Shown one piece after another: positions 34,819 to 43,200 of a stretch of 45,289 bases of DNA. Both the position numbers and the translations under genes were made by a program. The stretch is from contig JALHRS010000047.1 in assembly GCA_022841325.1 (NCBI GenBank), positions 1 to 45,289 of the forward strand, given 5' to 3'. Position 1 is the first letter of the stretch, and each line of letters opens with the position of its first letter. The notes beneath the pieces were generated by a model. The model had not been told where the DNA came from and searched no databases. It was given only the letters and a program-made list of their open reading frames with translations. The DNA comes from Lysobacterales bacterium. GTDB taxonomy: Bacteria; Pseudomonadota; Gammaproteobacteria; Xanthomonadales; SZUA-5.

Positions 34819-35625
34819 ATGACCCACCCCACCCAGCGCTTCTCCAACCGTGTGGCCGACTATGTGCGCTTCAGGCCGGATTATCCGGTGGCGGTGGTCG
34901 ATACGCTGCGCCGGCACTGCGGCTGGTCCGGCCCGGTGGACATTGCCGACCTGGGTTCGGGCACGGGGCTGTCGGCGCTGGGTTTCCTCGACGCCGGCCA
35001 TCGCGTGCTCGGCGTTGAGCCCAATGCCGGGATGCGTCAGGCCGCCGAAACGCTGCTGTGCGCGCGGGAGAGCTTCACCAGCATCGACGGCCGGGCCGAG
35101 GCCACCAACCTGGCCGATCACAGTGTCGACCTGGTGATCGCCGCTCAGGCCTTTCACTGGTTCGATGTGGCAGCGGTGGCCAGCGAAACCGACCGCATCC
35201 TGCGTCCGGGCGGACACCGTGCCGTGCTCTGGAATCTGCGCAGGACCACGGGCAGCGAATTCCTCGAGGGCTACGAGGCGCTGCTGCAACGCTTTGGCAC
35301 CGATTACGCCGCGGTGTCGGAGCGCTACGCCGATCCGCCAGCGCTGTCCTTGTATTTTGGCGACGACGGTTACGACGAATACCGGTTCGATCACGCCCAG
35401 CAATTTGATTTCGTGGGGCTGAGTGGACGCTTGCTGTCTTCCTCCTATACCCCGGCGCCGGAGCATCCGAACCACCTTCCCATGCTTGAGGCCCTGCAAT
35501 CTCTGTTCGCGGCCACCGCTGCCAACGGCAAGGTGGCGTTCGAATACGACACCTGTCTGTTTGTCAGCACACCCTGCCGAGCAAGCTCGGCACTACCAGA
35601 GCCTCGAACACCGACGCTCTGGTAG
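34819..35625 (+). CDS. Class I SAM-dependent methyltransferase with repeat-derived C-terminus
   Basis: A 268-aa protein starting MTHPTQRFSNRVADYVRFRP. Motif I is IADLGSGTGLSAL, the acidic end of strand 2 is GVEPNAGM, and post-motif II strands are VDLVIAAQAFHWFD and ILRPGGHRAVLWN. This is the Methyltransf_11/UbiE-like group acting on small molecules; the substrate is unknown. The fold ends near CLFVST; the last 17 residues (PCRASSALPEPRTPTLW) are encoded by the first unit of the 118-bp tandem repeat, so the native stop was probably lost or displaced by repeat insertion. Confidence 0.82.
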   Translation: MTHPTQRFSNRVADYVRFRPDYPVAVVDTLRRHCGWSGPVDIADLGSGTGLSALGFLDAGHRVLGVEPNAGMRQAAETLLCARESFTSIDGRAEATNLADHSVDLVIAAQAFHWFDVAAVASETDRILRPGGHRAVLWNLRRTTGSEFLEGYEALLQRFGTDYAAVSERYADPPALSLYFGDDGYDEYRFDHAQQFDFVGLSGRLLSSSYTPAPEHPNHLPMLEALQSLFAATAANGKVAFEYDTCLFVSTPCRASSALPEPRTPTLW

Positions 35626-35970
35626 AGCGGAGCTCGCTCCGCTGCTTTGGCTGGGCTTGTGTTTTTCCTCTCAAGCAAGCAGCCGCACGCCCTGCCGAGC
35701 AAGCTCGGCACTACAAAAGCCTCGAACACCGACGCTCTGGTAGAGCGGAGCTTGCTCCGCTGCTATGGCGGGGCTTGTGTTTTTCCTCTCAAGCAAACAG
35801 CCGCACACCCTGCCGAGCAAGCTCGGCACTACAAAAGCCTCGAACACCGATGCTCTGGTAGAGCGGAGCTTGCTCCGCTGCTTTGGCGGGGCTTGTGCTT
35901 TCCCTTTCAAGCCAACAGCCGCAGGCCGTGCCGGGCAAGCTCGGCACCACAAAAGCCTCGAAAACCGCAG
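35573..35970. repeat. Tandem array, 118-bp period, about 3.4 units (family E)
   Basis: cctgccgagcaagctcgg recurs at 35573, 35691, 35809 and (diverged) 35927, a strict 118-bp step. Each unit has two palindromes: tgccgagcaagctcggca and agcggagcttgctccgct. The last unit is partial and more diverged. A single rearranged unit lies inside the DNA ligase gene (40046-40168). Confidence 0.92.
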
Positions 35971-35981
35971 CCAATGCCGAA

Positions 35982-37166
35982 TCACGCTGCCGCCAGGCGC
36001 TCGCGATAGACCTTTTCATCGCCGCGATAAACGGTGTCATCCAGAGCGCTGCGCACCCTTGCCAGCGCCTGCGCACGCTCCTGTTCTTTGCCCTCGATCC
36101 CGGCAATCAGCGCTTCCACCCAGGCGATGTGGAAATCCTCCAGCAGACCGCCTTCGGTCTTTGCCAGCCAGGCACGCGCGCCTTGGGCGTCGCGATCCAG
36201 CTGCGCGCAAGCGCTCGCGGCACCCAGGGCCAGCGCCTGCCGGAAGCCATCGGGCAGCTGCTCCCAATCCACCAAAGCCCGGTTGATCAGCGCGCGCGCC
36301 TCTTCGGGCTGGTGCTGGTCTTCGGCTACCGAAGCCCGCACCAGCAGCGCCAGGAATCGCTCCATGCCCTCGGCCTGCTCGGGATCAAGCGCTTCAATGT
36401 CCGCCGCATCCAGCTCGCGCGGCCGCAAACCATCGATACTGGCGCGGGCGATGCGCGCCATCCGCTGCGATTGCGCCAGCGCTGCCGGATCGCTCCAGAT
36501 GCGCCACAGATTGGCGCCGTCCGTGAGAAAACCGCCCACCCGGAAGGGCAGCAGATTGATCAGACCGAACATCAGCCCGAACAGCGCCACCGGAATTGCA
36601 GCCACGCGCAGAGGCCACCAGGGCGCGTACCAGATCATCATGAAGGCCAGACCGGCCATCAGCAGATTGGCCAGCGGACCGCCGAGCAACATCCAGGTCA
36701 ATGCCGCGCGGAAATTCTTGCCCGCAGGCAACAGGGTCTGCACGAATCCACCGATACCCCTCAGCGAGCGCACCCGGCGCCAGCGAAAGCCGGACCGATA
36801 GCGCTGGCAACGCCAGGGACCCATCACGAAACGAAGCAGATAGCCGCCATGGGCACGCCCGACCAGGGCATGACCGAGTTCATGGACCGCCAGCTGCAGC
36901 GGCAAGGCCACCACCACGGCCAACAGAAGGCTCAGCAGCAGCAGGGGTTTGCCGGTACCCGCCGGCGCCAGTTGCATGCCGCTGCTGAGCACCCAGGTGA
37001 CGCTGAAAAAACCGACGGCTGCACCGCCCACCACCTGCAACAGCAACACGGCGAAAGCTCGCAGTCCCATCTTGCGATTGTTCGCCACCTGCGGGCTTGC
37101 GGGGGTCGGCGTGGTGGGTGCCGCCTGATTCTTCGAGTGTCCAGCCAGACCGTTGCCATCCATCAT
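35982..37166 (-). CDS. M50-type (site-2-protease-like) membrane metalloprotease
   Basis: A 394-aa protein starting MMDGNGLAGHSKNQ; GAGGA lies upstream and the ATG overlaps the regulator's stop. A Pro/Thr-rich cytoplasmic tail precedes helices AFAVLLLQVVGGAAVGFFSV and LLLLSLLLAVVVALPLQLAV, then HELGHA (His95, Glu96, His99). Further helices are ALTWMLLGGPLANLLMAGLA and VAAIPVALFGLMFGLINLLP, and FRVGGFLTDGA fits the third-ligand Asp motif of M50. The last 170 residues form a soluble helical, TPR-like domain (DAADIEALDPEQAEG to the end). Substrate unknown; the coupled regulator is a candidate controller or target. Confidence 0.8.
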   Translation of the reverse strand: MMDGNGLAGHSKNQAAPTTPTPASPQVANNRKMGLRAFAVLLLQVVGGAAVGFFSVTWVLSSGMQLAPAGTGKPLLLLSLLLAVVVALPLQLAVHELGHALVGRAHGGYLLRFVMGPWRCQRYRSGFRWRRVRSLRGIGGFVQTLLPAGKNFRAALTWMLLGGPLANLLMAGLAFMMIWYAPWWPLRVAAIPVALFGLMFGLINLLPFRVGGFLTDGANLWRIWSDPAALAQSQRMARIARASIDGLRPRELDAADIEALDPEQAEGMERFLALLVRASVAEDQHQPEEARALINRALVDWEQLPDGFRQALALGAASACAQLDRDAQGARAWLAKTEGGLLEDFHIAWVEALIAGIEGKEQERAQALARVRSALDDTVYRGDEKVYRERLAAA

Positions 37167-37843
37167 GATCGTCCTCGCTTCTGCACCGGTGCTCGCGTGC
37201 CCCGCGCCCTGGGTGCATCCGCGGCGCGCATTTCAGTCGGATAGGCCGCCAGCAGCAGTCCGACAAACTCGCCCTGCTCCGGCGGCGGCTGCTGACTGAG
37301 GCGCTCATATTCCTGGTAGAAGTCGTGCAGGCGCTGCAGCAGTCGATCGCGATCTGCCGGCGTCAGCTTGAGCACATGGCGGTAGGCCATCAGGGCCTTC
37401 GGCGCCGGCGGTTTGATCCCGAGGTCGATGAGTCCGGCCGCATGGCTGCGCACGATATCGGCGCGGGCCTGGTCGAAATTGTAGGCGAGCAGGCTCTCCA
37501 GCCGCTCATTACCGAGCACGTCGTCTCCGAACACACTGCGATCCAGGCGCAGGCGCCGCGCCGTGGCACGGTAGCGGCGTTCCAGTATCCCCGAGACCAG
37601 TCGCTCGGCCACGACCACGATCAGCTCGTGCTTCTCCATGAGCTTGAGATGGTGATAGAGCCGGGTGGTCGGGCACTCCAGTAACTGCGCCAGCTCGGTG
37701 GCCGTGCGCGCCTCGGTGACCAGCGCATTGTAGATGAACTCACGCGTTGGTTCCGCCAGCAGCTTCAGTTCCCGCGGCGTGATCGCGCGCTCGTCCGCGA
37801 TGTCCGGCAGCTTGCGGCTCACGGCCGCCAGTTTTTTGTTCAT
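37163..37843 (-). CDS. Winged-helix (ArsR-like) transcriptional regulator
   Basis: A 226-aa protein starting MNKKLAAVSRKLPD; a start 18 bases upstream is possible. LKLLAEPTREFIYNALV, then TATELAQLLECPTTRLYHHLKLMEKHELIVVV, is a winged helix of the ArsR type. No cysteine pair for metal sensing is seen. The C-terminal 120 residues (LLAYNFDQARADIVR, LTPADRDRLLQRLHDFYQEYERL) are helical and may sense a ligand or dimerise. ATGA overlap with the protease gene (37163-37166). A palindrome at 37853-37876 directly upstream is a probable self-control site. Confidence 0.8.
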   Translation of the reverse strand: MNKKLAAVSRKLPDIADERAITPRELKLLAEPTREFIYNALVTEARTATELAQLLECPTTRLYHHLKLMEKHELIVVVAERLVSGILERRYRATARRLRLDRSVFGDDVLGNERLESLLAYNFDQARADIVRSHAAGLIDLGIKPPAPKALMAYRHVLKLTPADRDRLLQRLHDFYQEYERLSQQPPPEQGEFVGLLLAAYPTEMRAADAPRARGTRAPVQKRGRS

Positions 37844-37852
37844 ATTCCGCCA

Positions 37853-37876
37853 AGCATTCAATATCAGTTGAATGCT
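37853..37876. promoter_or_regulatory. Probable operator for the winged-helix regulator
   Basis: agcattcaa (37853-37861) and ttgaatgct (37868-37876) form a perfect 9-bp inverted repeat with a 6-base centre, 10 bases upstream of the regulator start. It lies in the divergent gap with the exonuclease gene. The spacing suits a winged-helix dimer. Confidence 0.6.
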
Positions 37877-37996
37877 AGCGCATCATTGAACGACATGGAT
37901 AGGCCAGTGGTCATGGCGGCAACGGAGTCCGCAGTGCGAGCCGACTCACATCCGCTGCTCACGCCCCGCTGGCAGCTTTCGCGGCAAAATCCGGTC

Positions 37997-38992
37997 ATGA
38001 GCGAAGATCTGATCGTGCTGCGTCCGGAAGGCCTGTATTGCCCGGCCGGCGACTTCCATATCGATCCCTGGCGCCCGGTCGCGCGTGCCGTGATCACCCA
38101 CGGCCATGCCGATCATGCCCGCAGCGGATCGGGTGTGTACCACTGCGCCGCGCCTGGAAGCGCGCTGCTGCAGCATCGCCTGGGCGCCGACGCCGTCATC
38201 GAAGGCCACGCCTACGGCAGCCGTCTGGCGCTCGGCGCCGCCCAGGTTTCGCTGCATCCCGCTGGGCATATCCTCGGATCCGCCCAGGTGCGCGTCGAAG
38301 TGGGCCATCAGGTCTGGGTGGTCACAGGCGACTACAAGCGCGAAGCCGATCCCACCTGCACCGGCTTTGAAGTGGTCGAGTGCGACACGCTGATCACCGA
38401 GGCCACCTTCGCCCTGCCCTGCTACCGCTGGCCGGCCATCGAGCAGACGGTCGACGACATCCTGGCCTGGTGGGACCGGTGCAGTCGCGATCAGGTACCG
38501 GCGGTACTGTTCTGCTACGCCTTGGGCAAGGCCCAGCGGCTGCTGGCAGAACTGGCGCGCCGGGTCGACAGGCCAGTCTATCTGCACGGCGCCATGCTCA
38601 CGCTGGTCGAACTCTACCGCGCTGCCGGCGTGGCCATGCTGCCGACCGCAGCGGTCAGCGAACAGGCTCGCGCCCGCGATTTCGCCGGCGAACTGATCCT
38701 GGCACCGCCGTCGGCCGCAGCTTCGCCGTGGATGCGCCGCTTCGCCCAGGCATCGACTGCCTTCGCCTCGGGCTGGATGCTGATCCGCGGCAATCGCCGG
38801 CGTCGCGGCTACGACCGTGGCCTCGCGCTCTCCGACCATGCCGACTGGCCGGCCCTGATCGACACCATCCGCGCCAGCGGCGCCCGCCGCGTGCTCGCCA
38901 CCCATGGCAACACCGATGCCTTGGTGCGCCATCTCAACGAAACCGGCATTGCCGCCGAAACGCTGCGCACCGACTACGGCGGAGAGGAGTGA
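37997..38992 (+). CDS. Ligase-associated DNA exonuclease (metallo-beta-lactamase/beta-CASP fold)
   Basis: A 331-aa protein starting MSEDLIVLRPEGLY; the family usually has about 330-340 residues, so I prefer this to the longer frame from 37868. The metal-binding motif ITHGHADHA is at 33-41, with LHPAGHILGS (second His), WVVTGDYKRE (Asp) and ALSDHADWPAL (late His). The family is named for genetic linkage to ATP-dependent DNA ligase and a DEXH helicase. Its stop overlaps the ligase start by one base (TGATG). It is thought to trim DNA ends for repair. Confidence 0.88.
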   Translation: MSEDLIVLRPEGLYCPAGDFHIDPWRPVARAVITHGHADHARSGSGVYHCAAPGSALLQHRLGADAVIEGHAYGSRLALGAAQVSLHPAGHILGSAQVRVEVGHQVWVVTGDYKREADPTCTGFEVVECDTLITEATFALPCYRWPAIEQTVDDILAWWDRCSRDQVPAVLFCYALGKAQRLLAELARRVDRPVYLHGAMLTLVELYRAAGVAMLPTAAVSEQARARDFAGELILAPPSAAASPWMRRFAQASTAFASGWMLIRGNRRRRGYDRGLALSDHADWPALIDTIRASGARRVLATHGNTDALVRHLNETGIAAETLRTDYGGEE

Positions 38993-40764
38993 TGCGCGCT
39001 TTTGCCGATCTCTACACGCGCCTCGATCAGTCCACCGCCAGCAGCGACAAGGTGGCAGCCATGCGCGAGTATTTCGAGAGCGCACCCGCCGCCGACGCTG
39101 CCTGGGAGGTGCATATTCTGGCGGGCGGCAAGATCAAACGACTCGTGCGCTCCGGCGATCTGCGCAGCTGGTTGGTACTGGCCAGCGGCTACCCGCAATG
39201 GCTGATCGAGGACACCTATGCCCACGTCGGCGACCTGGCCGAGACCATCACGCTGCTGGTGGCTGGAAAGCACGGTCCCGAGCCGCCGCCATCGTCCAGT
39301 CTGCAGCACTGGATCGAGCTCGAGCTCGCGACCCTGTCGCGACTGACACCGGAATTGCAAAGCCCGATCGTGCGCGGCTGGTGGGCCTCGCTGCCGCGCG
39401 ATCAGTGCTTCGTACTCAACAAATTGCTGACCGGGGCGCTGCGCGTGGGAGTCTCGCAACGCTTGGTCATCCAGGCCCTGGCGCTGTTGACCGGGCTTTC
39501 GCGCGAGTTGCTGGCGCATCGGCTGACCGGCGATTTCCGGCCCTCCGCGAGCGCCTGGCAGGCCCTGATCGACCCGAACGAAACCGCACTGGATGCCGAT
39601 CAGCCCTATCCTTTTTTCCTGGCATCGCCCCTGGAATCCGAGACCAAGGCGCTCGGTGATGTGGGCGACTGGCAGGCCGAATGGAAGTGGGACGGCATCC
39701 GCGCCCAGTTGCTCAGACGTGAGGGAAAGACCCGATTGTGGTCGCGCGGCGAAGAACGCCTGGACGGGCGTTTTCCTGAAATCGAAGCCGCGGCCGCCGC
39801 ACTGCCCGAGGGCACGGTGCTTGATGGCGAGATTCTCGGCTGGAACGACGCCGCGCCACTGCCCTTCGCGCGCCTGCAGAAGCGCATCGGCCGCCTCAAA
39901 CCTGGACCCAAGGCCGTAGCCGACTGCCCGGTCGTGTTCATGGCCTACGATCTGCTCGAATGGCAGGGACAGGACTGGCGCGAGCGGCCGCTGAGCGAAC
40001 GCCGTCGCGCCCTGGAAGAACTGCTCTCTGCGAGCCCAGCTCTTCGTAGAGCGGAGCTTGCTCCGCTGCTCTTGCCGGGCTTTGGCTCCGGCTCCGATGT
40101 CGATCGAAAATCCGCAGATCCTGCCGAGCAAGCTCGGCACTACCAGAGCCTCGAACACCGCAGCTCTGCTGGCGTGGCGCCCCCCAAACCCGCGCCCGCA
40201 GGCGCCATGCCACCCGAGCGCACTGCGCTGGCGATCTCGCCCACGCTCAGGGCCGGCAACTGGCCCGAACTCGCCGCCCAGCGATTGCAGGCCCGCGAAC
40301 TCGGCGTCGAAGGGCTGATGCTCAAGCGCCGCGATTCGCGCTATCAGGTCGGCCGCAAGCGCGGCGACTGGTGGAAATGGAAGATCGATCCGCTCACCAT
40401 CGATGCCGTGCTGATCTACGCCCAGGCCGGCCACGGCCGGCGCTCGAACCTCTACACCGACTACACTTTCGCGCTCTGGCATCAGGGCCAGCTGGTGCCC
40501 TTCGCCAAGGCCTATTCCGGCCTCGACAACGCCGAAATCGCCAGACTCGACCGCTGGATCCGCGCCCACACCCTGGAGCGTTTCGGCCCGGTGCGCAGCG
40601 TCGCCGCCGAACAGGTCTTCGAACTCGCCTTCGAAGGCGTCAACCGCTCACCCCGCCACAAATCCGGCATCGCCGTGCGCTTCCCCAGAATCATCCGCTG
40701 GCGCACCGACAAGCGCCCGCAAGACGCCGATCAACTCGACACCCTGGCCCGACTGGCCCAGTAG
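38992..40764 (+). CDS. ATP-dependent DNA ligase with repeat-derived insertion
   Basis: A 590-aa protein starting MRAFADLYTRLDQST. The N-terminal DNA-binding domain spans about 1-200, and the nucleotidyltransferase domain has EWKWDGIRAQL with Lys232 as adenylation site, TRLWSRGEER, LDGEILGWN, FMAYDLLEW, GLMLKRRDSRY and WWKWKIDPLTIDAVL. A C-terminal OB fold follows. All ligase motifs are present. Between LEELLSASPA and ALAISPTLRAGNW lies about 41-50 extra residues coded by a family E repeat (40046-40168). The reading frame is kept, and the loop sits between motifs IIIa and IV, so activity may survive. Coupled to the exonuclease gene by TGATG. Confidence 0.87.
   Translation: MRAFADLYTRLDQSTASSDKVAAMREYFESAPAADAAWEVHILAGGKIKRLVRSGDLRSWLVLASGYPQWLIEDTYAHVGDLAETITLLVAGKHGPEPPPSSSLQHWIELELATLSRLTPELQSPIVRGWWASLPRDQCFVLNKLLTGALRVGVSQRLVIQALALLTGLSRELLAHRLTGDFRPSASAWQALIDPNETALDADQPYPFFLASPLESETKALGDVGDWQAEWKWDGIRAQLLRREGKTRLWSRGEERLDGRFPEIEAAAAALPEGTVLDGEILGWNDAAPLPFARLQKRIGRLKPGPKAVADCPVVFMAYDLLEWQGQDWRERPLSERRRALEELLSASPALRRAELAPLLLPGFGSGSDVDRKSADPAEQARHYQSLEHRSSAGVAPPKPAPAGAMPPERTALAISPTLRAGNWPELAAQRLQARELGVEGLMLKRRDSRYQVGRKRGDWWKWKIDPLTIDAVLIYAQAGHGRRSNLYTDYTFALWHQGQLVPFAKAYSGLDNAEIARLDRWIRAHTLERFGPVRSVAAEQVFELAFEGVNRSPRHKSGIAVRFPRIIRWRTDKRPQDADQLDTLARLAQ
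40046..40168. repeat. Family E repeat inside the DNA ligase coding region
   Basis: gtagagcggagcttgctccg and cctgccgagcaagctcggca, then agcctcgaacaccg, the same blocks as 35573-35970 but with the hairpins in swapped order. It adds about 41 residues in frame, including RRAELAPLLLPGFG and DPAEQARHYQSLEHR. Confidence 0.88.
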
Positions 40765-40810
40765 CAGCGAGCGCATTCAGTGCCGACCAGCCATCCACAG
40801 GCCAGATGCC

Positions 40811-40834
40811 TGTGGGAGCGGACTCCGTCCGCGA
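40811..40834. repeat. Family D half repeat, copy 3
   Basis: tgtgggagcggactccgtcc plus gcga, without the inverted second half found in the other two copies. Confidence 0.75.
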
Positions 40835-40867
40835 TCTTCAGACTTCTATCCCAACCCCAAGCTCAGG

Positions 40868-40873
40868 TATGAT
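40868..40873 (+). promoter_or_regulatory. Putative -10 box of tRNA-Leu
   Basis: TATGAT lies 15 bases before the tRNA. The -35 region (ttctat, 18 bases upstream) is weak. Confidence 0.45.
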
Positions 40874-40887
40874 TCACGGCTTGCTTG

Positions 40888-40974
40888 GCCGAAGTGGCGG
40901 AATCGGTAGACGCAGCGGACTCAAAATCCGCCGCCCTTAAAAGCGTGTGGGTTCGAGTCCCACCTTCGGCACCA
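40888..40974 (+). tRNA. tRNA-Leu (anticodon CAA)
   Basis: An 87-base tRNA with encoded CCA. The acceptor GCCGAAG pairs with CTTCGGC; the anticodon stem GCGGA/TCCGC encloses loop CTCAAAA with anticodon CAA. There is a long variable arm as in class II tRNAs, and a T-arm GTGGG-TTCGAGT-CCCAC. It reads the codon UUG. An integrase gene follows 174 bases downstream, so this tRNA is the likely integration site of the element to its right. Confidence 0.96.
40951..40974. other. Probable attachment site (3' end of tRNA-Leu)
   Basis: P4-type integrases commonly recombine at the 3' end of tRNA genes and restore it. The matching second copy was not found in the remaining window, so the far junction must lie beyond 45289. 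Confidence 0.55.
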
Positions 40975-41018
40975 AGCGAGCGTTTCAGGCTGTTCGCCAA
41001 CGTCCCATGCATCCAACT

Positions 41019-41044
41019 AAGCCCGCACCGATGCGGGCTTTTTT
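41019..41044 (+). terminator. Terminator after tRNA-Leu
   Basis: aagcccgca pairs with tgcgggctt across ccga, followed by a run of six T. Confidence 0.88.
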
Positions 41045-41148
41045 GTGCCCGGACGCCCGCAACCATCCCCTTGCATCCGGTTCAATGGTGGGGAACACTT
41101 GGGGGCATGGGGCAGCGGTGCCCCTAAAACAGCCTGGAAGATGCCCCC

Positions 41149-42408
41149 ATGCCTGCACTCGCTAAGCCACTCTCAGCCGTTGCCATCAACAGCGCCAAGC
41201 CACGCGACAAGCCGTACAAGCTGGCCGATGGACAAGGGCTGTACCTGGAAGTCATGCCCAACGGCGCGCGCTACTGGCGCATGAAGTACCGCTATGCGGA
41301 CAAGGAGCGGCGTATTGCCTTCGGTGTCTTCCCCGAGGTGTCGCTAGCCGAAGCGCGGCGCCATCGCGATGAAGCACGGGCCAAGCTGCGGGACGGCACT
41401 GACCCTGTTGACCAGCGCAAGACCGAGCGCACAGCGCGCGCCGTTGCTGCCGTCAGTAGCTTTGAGATCGTGGCCCGTGAGTGGATGGCTACACAGGAGA
41501 GCACCAAGGCGCCGGCAACAATGGTCAAGAGCCGCTGGCTACTCGAACACTTCGCGTTCCCCGCGTTGGGCAAACGTCCGGTATCGACTATCACCGCTCA
41601 TGATCTGTTGGACCTGATACGGAAGGTAGAGGCGAGGGGCACGCACGAGACGGCACACCGCTTGTTGCAGCGCTTCAACAAGGTATTCAAGTACGCGGTA
41701 GGCACCAAGCGATGTGAGCGCAACCCAGCCGCAGACCTGGACAGCGACGTACTCCAACCGGTCAAGGTCAAGCACAGATCAGCCATCACTGATCCGGTTG
41801 CGGTAGGTGCCTTGATGCGCGCGATTCATGGCTACAGCGGGCAGTTTGTCACCCTGTGCGCGCTCAAGCTGGCGCCGCTGGTCTTTGTGCGGCCGGAAGA
41901 ATTGCGCGGTGCGCAGTGGTCTGAATTCGACCTGGACGGCGCCGTGTGGACCATCCCACCGCAGCGGCGCAAGCTGACGCGAAAGGACCGAGACAACCCG
42001 AGCACGCCGCCCCACATCGTGCCCCTGAGCACGCAAGCGGTGGAGATACTGCGCGAGCTACACGCACTCACCGGGCGCCGTCGCTTGCTGTTCCCCAGCC
42101 TGCGCACGTCGGATCGTCCAATCAGTGAGAACACGGTCAACTCTGCATTGCGTCGGCTCGGCTATAGCCTGGATGAGATGACGCACCACGGGTTCAGGGC
42201 GATGGCATCCACGCGCCTGAATGAGCTTGGTTTCGGACCCGACGTGATAGAGCGTCAGCTATCGCATGTGGAGCGCGACCCGGTGCGCGCGGCCTACAAC
42301 CGAGCCGCCTACATGGAAGAGCGCAAGACCATGATGCAGGCATGGGCCGACTACCTGGATGCGCTGCGCAGCGGTGCGCCTGTCGTGGCTATCCGCTCCA
42401 AGGGCTGA
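41149..42408 (+). CDS. P4-type tyrosine recombinase (integrase)
   Basis: A 419-aa protein starting MPALAKPLSAVAIN. The N-terminal DUF4102 domain (KPRDKPYKLADGQGLYLEV, RYWRMKYRYADKERRIAFG) binds arm sites; residues about 95-195 are the core-binding SAM-like domain. The catalytic set shows Arg in FVRPEELRGAQW, HGFRAMASTRL with His and Arg, QLSHVERDPVRAAYNRAAY with His and the nucleophile Tyr. gggggcat (41101-41108) and atgccccc (41141-41148) form an inverted pair just upstream. It drives integration of the element at tRNA-Leu. Confidence 0.93.
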   Translation: MPALAKPLSAVAINSAKPRDKPYKLADGQGLYLEVMPNGARYWRMKYRYADKERRIAFGVFPEVSLAEARRHRDEARAKLRDGTDPVDQRKTERTARAVAAVSSFEIVAREWMATQESTKAPATMVKSRWLLEHFAFPALGKRPVSTITAHDLLDLIRKVEARGTHETAHRLLQRFNKVFKYAVGTKRCERNPAADLDSDVLQPVKVKHRSAITDPVAVGALMRAIHGYSGQFVTLCALKLAPLVFVRPEELRGAQWSEFDLDGAVWTIPPQRRKLTRKDRDNPSTPPHIVPLSTQAVEILRELHALTGRRRLLFPSLRTSDRPISENTVNSALRRLGYSLDEMTHHGFRAMASTRLNELGFGPDVIERQLSHVERDPVRAAYNRAAYMEERKTMMQAWADYLDALRSGAPVVAIRSKG

Positions 42409-42508
42409 CCTTTTCCGCTTGGGATAGCCCGACGGGGCGACAAGCGCGGACACCTTCACCGCGCTTCCCAGGCGACCCCATGAAGGGCGCGCAGAAGGAC
42501 GCGATGAC

Positions 42509-43090
42509 GTGGCCGTACTCACCAGCAGGACCGCTTCACTTCCGACGTTCAGCCTTCACGATGCCGCTTTCGTGCTGAGCAACGAAGAGCCAGAGGCCAA
42601 CCTATCCCACGCCGCAGAGAACGCGCTGCGAGCACTTCAGGAAGCCGTGCAAGGTGGGGAATTGAAGGCACACGAGGCTCTCGTAGCGATTCCCAGGGGT
42701 GGCGGCTACGGCATAACCGTAGAGGACCGAAGCAACAGGCGCAGGCGGTCAATCCATACGCTTCGACCATCCCCAGATTCAAACCCTGAGCCCGCAAGCC
42801 CGCGTGATTTGATCGTCACCCGTGAAGAGCTTTCACGGTGGGCTAAGGGCGCCGGCTATCGATTCAAGATAGCAACCTCTGACCGATCACTGGACGATGA
42901 ACCAATACCCCACACCAAGCGCGCATACCTGGTGCTGATAAACGCCCTGGCGGAACTGGCGAATATCGACATTTCCAAGCCATACGCGGCAGAGGCAGTG
43001 GTCACCAGACACCTTGAAATGGCGGGAAGGAAATTCGGGAAAACCTTCATCGGCGACACGCTGAAGGCAGCTCACGAACTCTACAAATAG
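42509..43090 (+). CDS. Hypothetical protein of the integrated element
   Basis: A 193-aa frame with GTG start, MAVLTSRTASLPTFSLHD; AAGGA lies 11 bases upstream. An ATG at 42504 leads only to a 24-residue frame. The protein has LSHAAENALRALQEAVQGGEL, a basic RSNRRRRSIHTLR stretch, REELSRWAKGAGYRFKI and the terminal helix KTFIGDTLKAAHELYK. Genes of this kind are common beside integrases and AlpA genes, but I do not recognise a function. Start and function are uncertain; the frame itself is long enough to be real. Confidence 0.6.
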   Translation: MAVLTSRTASLPTFSLHDAAFVLSNEEPEANLSHAAENALRALQEAVQGGELKAHEALVAIPRGGGYGITVEDRSNRRRRSIHTLRPSPDSNPEPASPRDLIVTREELSRWAKGAGYRFKIATSDRSLDDEPIPHTKRAYLVLINALAELANIDISKPYAAEAVVTRHLEMAGRKFGKTFIGDTLKAAHELYK

Positions 43091-43200
43091 AGACCCACGC
43101 GGGTACATGACCGACCCGCACGGGGAATTTGCGCCCGAAACTCTCTTAGCTTCTCCCCTCGCAGCCACATCAGTCCGGTGGCGTCACACATGGGGAAGCG

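Noticed and set aside
35573..35970. Possible CRISPR array
   Set aside because: Units are contiguous 118-bp copies with no unique spacers and no cas genes nearby.
37868..37996. N-terminal extension of the exonuclease
   Set aside because: It would begin inside the operator palindrome and makes the protein longer than its family.
38380..38991. Long upstream frame of the DNA ligase
   Set aside because: It is out of frame with the exonuclease that truly occupies this stretch; TGATG coupling sets the ligase start.
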